Origin: Acetobacteraceae bacterium
GTDB lineage: Bacteria > Pseudomonadota > Alphaproteobacteria > Acetobacterales > Acetobacteraceae
DNA length: 5,750 bases
Direction of reading: 5' to 3'
Assembly: GCA_003133265.1 (NCBI GenBank)
Contig: PKWQ01000215.1
Location: 1-5,750 of the forward strand
Within the stretch, counting starts at the first letter, position 1; every line of letters begins with the position of its first letter. Below the pieces are notes generated by a model, which saw only the letters and a program-made list of their open reading frames with translations, was not told the origin of the DNA and searched no databases. This document shows positions 1 to 4,619 of the stretch, in pieces. The position numbers were made by a program, and so were the translations under genes.

Positions 1-159
1 TCTTTTTCGCGTGCGATCGGACGCGCGGAGGCCGAGAACAGCCTTCGTGGCGATGGATGGGACGGTGTTGACCACACTCCGCTGTCGGTAGCCCTTGTCA
101 GCGCAATTCACGCGCCGCACCCCAAATCATACAAAAACCAGAGTCCGACAGGCTGCTAG
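1..159 (+). CDS. Possible 3' end of an unidentified gene, open at left edge
   Basis: Frame 1 is open from the first base to a TAG at 157-159, giving about 52 codons with roughly 62% G/C at third positions. The peptide (SFSRAIGRAEAENSLRGDGW... ending in SPTGC) resembles no family I recognise and has no visible domain. The stop falls five bases before the ATG of the next ORF, so if real the two could be co-transcribed. A 52-codon open stretch can arise by chance in DNA of this composition, and frame 3 is also open from base 72. The entry is only a candidate; the stretch may equally be non-coding flank or an old insertion-element end. Confidence 0.2.
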   Translation, partial: SFSRAIGRAEAENSLRGDGWDGVDHTPLSVALVSAIHAPHPKSYKNQSPTGC

Positions 160-164
160 GCGGT

Positions 165-1427
165 ATGATTGTTTGCGGGATAGGCTTCCTAGGCTTCTCC
201 GGCGCCTATTTCTGGCCGTCGACCAGTAATCAAGCCGCTCATCCAACGGCTACACCAACTCCAGGTACAGATAACGCCATAATTAGTGGCGATCAACTCA
301 CAATACATGATCTATTTTTGAATGACTTGAGTGGCCGTTCTTATAATTTTGTTCAAAACATGTCTACCGATCTTTTTATTGACAAGAAAAACATCGGTCC
401 TGTCCAATTCGAAATTGGATTATACGGAGATTTTATTTCTAGATCACAATTTATTGGACTATACCTACCGGCTCTAATCAATTATCAGGAGTTTTTAACG
501 TGGTTTTCATCCGGATACAAGGATTATTTACATAATGCAAAAATTAATATTCACATATGGGCAGCATCGCCATCTGGAGAATCTCAACCAATTAGCGATG
601 ACCTCGCGTTTACGAAGCAACTATACATATACCATGAAAACATAATGACCGACGAGCAGAGGTTTCAATTAGAAACCACATTTAGAAGGGTCGGTATTCA
701 ACCGACATTTCGCGGATTCAGTTATTTACAGTACAGACGGGTAAATGGCCCTGGAGTGCCAAAGCCAAAACCTCAGATAAATATGGCCGCAAGTTCCGAT
801 ATGATCCCTGCGGTTTTTGCTCCAGACCCCTCCAATGCGATTGAGCCCTCTATCATCACTCTATTTATGACGGACTTTAAGGGGGATGGAAGGGGATTAA
901 AATCTACGTCATATAGCGACATAACACTGTCCGTGGGGGCCAAAAACACCTTACTAACATGTAAAATATTCTACATAGTATATTATGACAAAACCAATAA
1001 TGCGAGGCATATCGCTGTATATATTCCTGTTTTTCAATTCCCTCAACAAGTAATACAATACGCATCTTCAAAAATTAAGCAGTGGATGGACGATTCGGAT
1101 AAGTTCTTAATAGGAAAGGATAAAGAAGCGAGTTGGATAAGTAATACGATTTTTGATGAGATTGTTTATGTATACGTGGATGATTCATTATCTCCGGAAA
1201 ATAAGTCACAAATAGCAGCGAGTTTTTCAGATGCTAAGCTCGCGTATGAACTTCGGAGTAGTGAATATTGGGTGGGGAGAACCATTGATGTGCGGAACAA
1301 GGTAATACCGATGCCGCCGAAATATGAAATCATAGACGGCCTTCCGCAGATATCTGTCTCGCCTACAAACCCTCTAGCCGCAGCCCCTCCATCTCCAACG
1401 CCGCCAACGTCGCCAGCAGGAAAGTAG
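165..1427 (+). CDS. AT-rich, membrane-anchored/exported two-repeat protein of unknown function
   Basis: 420 residues; I do not recognise the family. Residues 1-17 are a glycine-rich hydrophobic helix (MIVCGIGFLGFSGAYFW), followed by a Pro/Thr-rich linker (about 18-36). This suggests a single N-terminal anchor or uncleaved signal with the rest outside the cytoplasm. The remainder contains two diverged copies of one domain, about residues 46-191 and 229-372. Shared landmarks are LFLNDLSG / LFMTDFKG, FIGLYLPAL / HIAVYIPVF, LYIYHENIMTDEQRFQL / VYVYVDDSLSPENKSQI and Y-x2-(R/G)R. Catalytic residues are not evident. The ATG has only a weak AGGCGG-like leader. The preceding in-frame codons encode LLGG, which would extend the helix, but no ATG, GTG or TTG lies between it and the stop at 69-71. 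The gene is far more AT-rich than its neighbours and is probably acquired. Residues 400-420 are Pro-rich and antisense to the DUF6471-like gene end. Confidence 0.7.
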   Translation: MIVCGIGFLGFSGAYFWPSTSNQAAHPTATPTPGTDNAIISGDQLTIHDLFLNDLSGRSYNFVQNMSTDLFIDKKNIGPVQFEIGLYGDFISRSQFIGLYLPALINYQEFLTWFSSGYKDYLHNAKINIHIWAASPSGESQPISDDLAFTKQLYIYHENIMTDEQRFQLETTFRRVGIQPTFRGFSYLQYRRVNGPGVPKPKPQINMAASSDMIPAVFAPDPSNAIEPSIITLFMTDFKGDGRGLKSTSYSDITLSVGAKNTLLTCKIFYIVYYDKTNNARHIAVYIPVFQFPQQVIQYASSKIKQWMDDSDKFLIGKDKEASWISNTIFDEIVYVYVDDSLSPENKSQIAASFSDAKLAYELRSSEYWVGRTIDVRNKVIPMPPKYEIIDGLPQISVSPTNPLAAAPPSPTPPTSPAGK

Positions 1428-1527
1428 CGGAGAATGCACCGCGCTTCAGCTTGGCTTTGATGGTCGTCTCCGACTCGTTCGGTAGCCCGTGCTCTCTCAG
1501 CCGCTCCGCGAGGTCGGCATAGCACGC
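1363..1527 (-). pseudogene. DUF6471-like protein, 5' part lost at an inverted-repeat element
   Basis: The minus-strand frame ending at the TAG at 1363-1365 encodes YADLAERLREHG, then TTIKAKLKRGAFSATFLLATL, ending in RLEGL. From memory this matches the C-terminal two thirds of the small DUF6471 domain: a YADLAERL helix, a loop, an I-x2-KLxRGxFsAxF core and a closing LxxL. The usual leading segment of about 20 residues ('LLKAELKRxxVT'-like) should precede YADL but is missing. Instead the frame runs straight into the 34-bp inverted repeat at 1528. Upstream of the element I find no continuation in any frame. An in-frame TTG at 1570-1572 would give a 69-residue protein whose first 15 or so residues come from the repeat; this is possible but does not restore the domain. 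The C-terminal coding end overlaps the AT-rich ORF by 65 bases, tail to tail. DUF6471 has no established function; the fold looks like a small helical DNA-binding module, but that is inference. Confidence 0.55.
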
Positions 1528-1561
1528 GGGCGGATAAGCGAAGCGCCAGCCGCCAACGCAA
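1528..1561 (+). repeat. Left 34-bp inverted repeat (REP-like)
   Basis: This copy pairs with 1689-1722, differing at two positions (1549 and 1555). Its own palindrome is GGCGG (1529-1533) with CCGCC (1550-1554), plus an inner GCG/CGC stem. The substitution at 1549 (G where the other copy implies T) shortens the perfect outer stem compared with the right copy, so this looks like the more degraded of the two. Confidence 0.75.
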
Positions 1562-1582
1562 TGTGCCGCCAAAGGTCACCTT

Positions 1583-1588
1583 CCTCCT
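1583..1588 (-). promoter_or_regulatory. Strong Shine-Dalgarno inside the element, facing the DUF6471 remnant
   Basis: Read on the minus strand this is AGGAGG, 10 bases before an in-frame TTG (1572-1570) that opens the DUF6471-like frame. It is also 3 bases before a GTG (1579-1577) in another frame. The match to the 16S tail is perfect, but the spacing to the TTG is long and to the GTG short, so real use is uncertain. If used with the TTG, the element would supply a new start to the truncated gene. Confidence 0.3.
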
Positions 1589-1662
1589 GCAATGGCGTTT
1601 CTTGTCATGCAATACGTGCGCAGATTTCTGGCCTGATCCAATAGCAATGATGCCGACCTTAC

Positions 1663-1678
1663 TTACCGAAGCCGGTAA
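1663..1678. repeat. Small perfect hairpin inside the element
   Basis: TTACCG, a four-base loop AAGC, then CGGTAA form a 6-bp stem in the interior of the element. There is no T-run after it on either strand, so it is not a clear terminator. It adds to the fold-back character of the element. Confidence 0.4.
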
Positions 1679-1688
1679 ATGGGTGGGC

Positions 1689-1722
1689 TTGCGTCGGCGG
1701 ATGGCGCTTCGCTTATCCGCCC
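1689..1722 (-). repeat. Right 34-bp inverted repeat (REP-like)
   Basis: Inverted partner of 1528-1561. Here the self-complementary arms are seven bases long and perfect (GGCGGAT at 1696-1702 with ATCCGCC at 1715-1721), enclosing a small GCG-CTT-CGC inner hairpin. This is the classic shape of a REP unit. The sequence runs on into CCTACG, a common right-hand neighbour of such units in proteobacterial genomes. Confidence 0.75.
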
Positions 1723-1832
1723 TACGTCCTGGCTGAAAGCCCCGCGCCAAGCTTTTCAGCGATATCGGTGGAACCAGTCATCCGCCACATCGCCCCCACG
1801 CGCCAACAACCCTTCCGCGAACCACCACTCCC
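1723..1832. other. Gene-free spacer downstream of the LLM oxidoreductase gene
   Basis: There is no supported gene between the right inverted repeat and the stop of the minus-strand oxidoreductase. The one structure is an imperfect stem, GCTGAAAGC (1732-1740) against GCTTTTCAGC (1751-1760), with a 10-base loop and one bulge. It could act as a terminator-like barrier for the minus-strand gene, but no T-tract follows on either strand. A short minus-strand open frame from an ATG at 1781 (MTGSTDIAEKLGAGLSART) ends after about 20 codons and has no recognisable identity. Confidence 0.35.
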
Positions 1833-2879
1833 CTACCACTCCGCACGAAACCCCCTGAACCGAGCCGGAATCCGCCTGATGTCCTGGATCAAATCCGGCG
1901 GAATATCCGCCTCGATCGCCGGATCGCCGCGCGGGGTGATCGCATCGGCCACTCCACCAAAACGTTCCTCGATCTTGCCGGCAATCTCCTTATGCGTGCC
2001 GACGGCGGCGAACAGATGCACCAGTTCCTCCGGCACCGCGCTGGTCATCTCCGTCCATTTGCCCTGCTTGGACAGCGCGTTCAGCTTGCGCCCCAGGTCG
2101 CCGTGGCCGTGCAGTTCCAGCACCGGCCAGTAGTCGGGGGTGGAGCCGTAGAAGCCGATGCGGGTACGCACCCAGGCGGCGTTGCGCGCCGTGGTCGCCT
2201 CGTCCGGCCCGGTGGCGATGAAGCCGCCGCCGCTGATTTCGAAATGCTCCAGGCCCCGTCCGGTCTTCGCCATGCCTTCCGCCAAGCGCGGCAGCACCGC
2301 TTCATCCACGTAGCGCCGTGTGCAGAACGGATGCAGCCGCACGCCGTCCGCCACCTCGCCGGCCAGCCGCAGTGAGTGCGGCCCGACGGCGGCGAGGGTG
2401 ACCGGCACCATCTTCATGTGCTGCGAGACCGGGACGAAATAGGGCGGCATCAGCGTGAAGGTATAGTGCTCGCCCTCGAAGTTCAGTTTTTCTCCCTTTT
2501 CCCAGCAGCGCCAGATCGCCCGCAGCGCGTGGACGTATTCGCGCATGCGCGGCACCGGCGGGGTCCAGCGCACCGAGAAGCGCTTCTCGTTGTGCGGGCG
2601 TATCTGCGGCCCGAGCCCGAGCACGAACCGCCCGCGCGAGGCGATCTGCAAATCCCAGCAGACATTGGCGACCACCATCGGGCTGCGCGGGAACGAGATG
2701 GCGACCGAGGTGCCAAGCTCCAGCGTGTCGCTGTTCAGCGCGGCGATGGCGTGCGCCAAGAACGGGTCGTTCTTGTTCTCCATCGTCAGCACCCCGTCGT
2801 AGCCGGCGGCTTCCGCCTGCCGTGCCGCATCGGGCACCAGACGCAGATCGTGCTGCGGCAGCGTGGTTGTTACGCGCAT
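1833..2879 (-). CDS. LLM-class flavin/F420-dependent oxidoreductase, TIGR03617 (MSMEG_2256) type
   Basis: 348 residues of the luciferase-like TIM-barrel superfamily, whose members use reduced FMN or F420 in oxidoreductions. I assign the TIGR03617 type from the whole-length pattern: the N-terminal TLPQHDLRLVPDAARQAEAAGYDG strand/helix (about 6-29), NDPFLAHAIAA (37-47), LELGTSVAISFPRSPMVVA (53-71), GRFVLGLGPQI (83-93), RMREYVHALRAIW (111-123), LAGEVADGVRLHPF (172-185) and TPDYWPVLELHG (247-258). About 35 residues after FGGVAD form a C-terminal tail ending in RGFRAEW. The start at 2879 is preferred over an upstream in-frame ATG at 2999 because a GGAGG lies 7 bases before it, the family begins at MRV, and the longer form would overlap the SDR start. 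Cofactor choice cannot be told; the family name says F420, which most proteobacteria lack. It is divergent from the SDR-Nudix-CoA-transferase genes, so related metabolism is likely. Confidence 0.88.
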   Translation of the reverse strand: MRVTTTLPQHDLRLVPDAARQAEAAGYDGVLTMENKNDPFLAHAIAALNSDTLELGTSVAISFPRSPMVVANVCWDLQIASRGRFVLGLGPQIRPHNEKRFSVRWTPPVPRMREYVHALRAIWRCWEKGEKLNFEGEHYTFTLMPPYFVPVSQHMKMVPVTLAAVGPHSLRLAGEVADGVRLHPFCTRRYVDEAVLPRLAEGMAKTGRGLEHFEISGGGFIATGPDEATTARNAAWVRTRIGFYGSTPDYWPVLELHGHGDLGRKLNALSKQGKWTEMTSAVPEELVHLFAAVGTHKEIAGKIEERFGGVADAITPRGDPAIEADIPPDLIQDIRRIPARFRGFRAEW

Positions 2880-2986
2880 TCGGCGTCCTCCATGATCGGC
2901 AATCTCGCCGCGAGCCTGCCAGCTATGAAGTTCTGCATCCACCCCCCTATAGTCGGTGCCCGATGGCGCAATAACCGGAGAAAACA
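2880..2986. promoter_or_regulatory. Divergent control region between LLM and SDR genes
   Basis: This 107-bp gap must hold the start signals of both transcription units. On the plus strand TATAGT (2948-2953) matches the -10 consensus at five of six positions and lies 33 bases before the SDR ATG. The segment 17 bases upstream of it (2925-2930, ATGAAG) is a poor -35 with 3/6 matches. The plus-strand ribosome site is GGAG (2977-2980), six bases before the ATG. No convincing -10/-35 pair on the minus strand and no clear palindromic operator were found by eye. Confidence 0.4.
2887..2891 (-). promoter_or_regulatory. Shine-Dalgarno deciding the LLM oxidoreductase start
   Basis: The minus-strand reading is GGAGG, seven bases before the ATG at 2879-2877. 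The good match and spacing fix the start here rather than at the in-frame ATG 120 bases further upstream. Confidence 0.75.
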
Positions 2987-3739
2987 ATGCCCAAACCACT
3001 GGACGGAAAGGTCGCGCTGGTCAGCGGCGCCGGCAAGAACATCGGCCGCGCCATCGCGCTGCATCTGGCCCGCGACGGCGCCGCCATCGTGGTGAACGGC
3101 CGCAGCGACGCCGCCGCGCTGGCCGCAATGGTGGCCGAGATCGAGGCGATGGGCGGCAAGGCGATCCCGGTCCTCGCCGACGTGTCCGATCAGGCAGCGG
3201 TGGAGCGTATGGCGGCGGAGGCGGTGGACCGGCTCGGCGGCATCGACATCGTCGTCAGCAACGCCGGGCTGCGGCGGCAGACGCCGTTCCTGGACATGGG
3301 GCTGGCCGAGTGGCGGGAAATCCTGTCGGTGGCGCTGGACGGCGCCTTCATCCTGGCGAAGGCGACGGTGCCGCACATGATCCGGCGCGGCGGCGGCGCC
3401 ATCGTGGCGCTGTCGGGCATCTCCACCCATCTTGGCACGCCCAACCGCTGCCATGTCTCGGCCTCCAAGGCGGGGCTGGAGGGGCTGATGCGGGCGCTGG
3501 CGATCGAACTGGCGCCGCACGGCATCACCTGCAACTGCGTCTCGCCGGGTTCGGTGGACACGGTGCGCGGGGCGGCGGCCGGCGCGCGGCCCAGCACGCT
3601 GGGCGATCGGACGATCCCGCTGGGACGCAAGGCGAGTGTGGACGACATCGCCGCCACGGTCCGCCATCTGGCGGGGCCGGAGGGCGGCTACATCACCGGC
3701 CAGACCATCCATGTGAACGGCGGCCTGTTCCTGACCTGA
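2987..3739 (+). CDS. SDR-fold protein with FabG-like sequence but no catalytic Tyr
   Basis: 250 residues, the usual length for classical short-chain dehydrogenase/reductases. The Rossmann nucleotide motif is SGAGKNIG (13-20, a TGxxxGxG variant), DVS is at 65-67, SNAG at 91-94 and the closing GxxxxVNGG region at 238-246, all in the right order. The active site is unusual. Where the family has Y-x3-K the sequence is HVSASK (156-161), so the Lys (161) is kept but the Tyr position is Val157. The tetrad Asn in the 'vNlxG' helix is Ala116 (VALDG), while the Ser (143) is present. Either the protein uses other residues (His156 is adjacent), or it binds nucleotide or acyl-CoA without classical dehydrogenation. 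The start is supported by GGAG six bases upstream. It is the first gene of a probable operon with the Nudix (42-bp gap) and CoA-transferase genes. The fold is secure; the reaction is unknown. Confidence 0.88.
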   Translation: MPKPLDGKVALVSGAGKNIGRAIALHLARDGAAIVVNGRSDAAALAAMVAEIEAMGGKAIPVLADVSDQAAVERMAAEAVDRLGGIDIVVSNAGLRRQTPFLDMGLAEWREILSVALDGAFILAKATVPHMIRRGGGAIVALSGISTHLGTPNRCHVSASKAGLEGLMRALAIELAPHGITCNCVSPGSVDTVRGAAAGARPSTLGDRTIPLGRKASVDDIAATVRHLAGPEGGYITGQTIHVNGGLFLT

Positions 3740-3765
3740 CCCGGGCTTGCGGCCCGCCGCCCGGG
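3740..3765. repeat. GC-rich hairpin right after the SDR stop
   Basis: CCCGGGC (3740-3746) and GCCCGGG (3759-3765) form a perfect 7-bp stem around a 12-base loop, directly after the SDR TGA and before the Nudix starts. There is no T-run behind it (GTGGTTGTCTTG follows), so it is not a typical intrinsic terminator. It could dampen read-through or affect Nudix translation. Confidence 0.4.
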
Positions 3766-3780
3766 GTGGTTGTCTTGGGG

Positions 3781-3814
3781 CATGGGAAACGATCCGGCCA
3801 TGGGAAACGATCCG
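3781..3814 (+). repeat. 16-bp tandem repeat duplicating the Nudix start codon
   Basis: CATGGGAAACGATCCG occurs at 3781-3796 and again at 3799-3814, an 18-base (six-codon) in-frame duplication. Each copy carries an ATG, giving MGNDPA-MGNDPI at the protein start. The two copies of the 16-mer are identical, pointing to a recent slippage event or selection to keep both starts. Confidence 0.85.
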
Positions 3815-4609
3815 ATTGCACCGCCGCGTCTGGCGGCGACCGTGCTGTTGTTGCGCGATGGCGAGGACGGCATGGAGGTGTTCATGGTGGTCCGCCACCA
3901 TGAAATAGACTTCGCATCCGGCGCGCTGGTGTTCCCCGGCGGGCGCGTCGATCCCGGCGATCACGACATCGCCGCCGATCCGGCGCTGTATCCGAACGCT
4001 GACGGCCACGACGGGACCGCGCTCCGCGTCGCCGCCATCCGCGAGACGTTCGAGGAATGCGGCGTCCTGCTGGCCCGCCCACGCGGCTCGGGCGCGCTGG
4101 TGGACGCGCTCCGCTTGCGCGCGATCGAGGCAGCGCACGGCGCAGCGCTGCTCGCCGGCACCACCAGCTTCGCCGCCATGCTGAACGCCGAGGATCTGGT
4201 GCTGGCGCCCGACCAACTGGTGGCGTTCGCGCACTGGATCACCCCGGTGCGGATATCCAAGCGCTTCGACACGCATTTCTTCCTCGCCGTCGCGCCGGCC
4301 GATCAGATCGCGATCCATGACGGCAGCGAATCCGTCGATTCCACCTGGATATCGCCGCGCGCCGCGATCGCGGAGACCGAGGCCGGCCGCTACAAGCTGG
4401 TGTTCCCGACCGAAATGAACCTGAAGAAGCTCGGCCGTCACGCCAACACGGACGCGGCGATCGCCGCCGCGCGCGCCGGCAAGGTGGTTACCGTGCTGCC
4501 GGAGCCGGTCAAGGCCGAGGAGAACGGTGTGCGCTATCTGCGCCTGCCGCTGGAGGCGGGTTATGGCGGGGAGGTGTTCGAGGTGAAGAACCCGCCCTCC
4601 ATCCGCTGA
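3782..4609 (+). CDS. Nudix hydrolase, NUDT19-like with split Nudix box
   Basis: 275 residues from the ATG at 3782. The first Nudix strand is RLAATVLLLRDG (16-27), then FPGGRVDPGD (51-60) and, after an insertion of about 19 residues, RETFEECGV (87-95). The REx2EE metal ligands R87, E88, E91 and E92 are intact, and Asp60 sits where the box usually has Glu. A Nudix box interrupted between its GG and REx2EE halves, plus a long C-terminal half with the ITPVRISKRFDTHFF segment (153-167), is the layout of the NUDT19/RP2 group, whose studied members hydrolyse CoA and acyl-CoA at the diphosphate. The substrate here is therefore likely a CoA species, by inference. Alternative starts are an ATG at 3800 (269 residues) and a TTG at 3770 (279); none has a clean Shine-Dalgarno. 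The stop overlaps the ribosome site of the CoA-transferase gene, which fits an operon. Confidence 0.85.
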   Translation: MGNDPAMGNDPIAPPRLAATVLLLRDGEDGMEVFMVVRHHEIDFASGALVFPGGRVDPGDHDIAADPALYPNADGHDGTALRVAAIRETFEECGVLLARPRGSGALVDALRLRAIEAAHGAALLAGTTSFAAMLNAEDLVLAPDQLVAFAHWITPVRISKRFDTHFFLAVAPADQIAIHDGSESVDSTWISPRAAIAETEAGRYKLVFPTEMNLKKLGRHANTDAAIAAARAGKVVTVLPEPVKAEENGVRYLRLPLEAGYGGEVFEVKNPPSIR

Positions 4610-4613
4610 GGAG
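4608..4613 (+). promoter_or_regulatory. Shine-Dalgarno overlapping the Nudix stop
   Basis: GAGGAG shares its first two bases with the Nudix TGA (4607-4609) and sits six bases before the CoA-transferase ATG. Terminating ribosomes could re-start at once, indicating translational coupling of the two genes. Confidence 0.7.
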
Positions 4614-4619
4614 CGCGCC

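Larger units (their letters stand above)
1528..1722. mobile_element. 195-bp MITE/REP-pair-like element with 34-bp inverted repeats
   Basis: Bases 1528-1561 and 1689-1722 are inverted copies that agree at 32 of 34 positions, including a perfect outer 21-bp block. The core GGCGGATAAGCGAAGCGCCA and the CCCTACG-type right edge resemble the REP-like palindromes scattered between genes in many proteobacteria. The 127-bp interior (1562-1688) has no gene, only a small hairpin (1663-1678) and a minus-strand AGGAGG (1583-1588). The left boundary coincides with the point where the DUF6471-like reading is lost, suggesting insertion or a rearrangement there. No convincing target-site duplication is visible: GCACGC lies outside the left end and TACGTC outside the right. 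It could therefore be a non-autonomous transposon or a pair of REP sequences in opposite orientation (BIME-like). No transposase is present in the window. Confidence 0.55.

Noticed and set aside
130..162. Left edge of the AT-rich gene as an insertion-sequence end (GTCCGACAGGCTGCTAG)
   Set aside because: It has the feel of a transposon terminus, but no inverted partner is found near 1340-1440 or elsewhere in the window and no transposase is present.
1166..1750. A 194-codon minus-strand frame across the element and the AT-rich gene end
   Set aside because: It is out of frame with the DUF6471-like sequence and joins the inverted repeats with antisense of the AT-rich ORF. It has no coherent domain.
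1723..1790. Possible 5' half of the DUF6471-like gene beyond the element (MTGSTDIAEKLGAGLSART)
   Set aside because: The element length is a multiple of three, so removing it leaves the two pieces in different frames, and the peptide does not resemble the missing leading segment.
2956..3903. A 315-codon plus-strand frame overlapping the SDR gene
   Set aside because: Low-complexity Arg/Gly-rich translation in the wrong frame; the SDR motifs are in the other frame.
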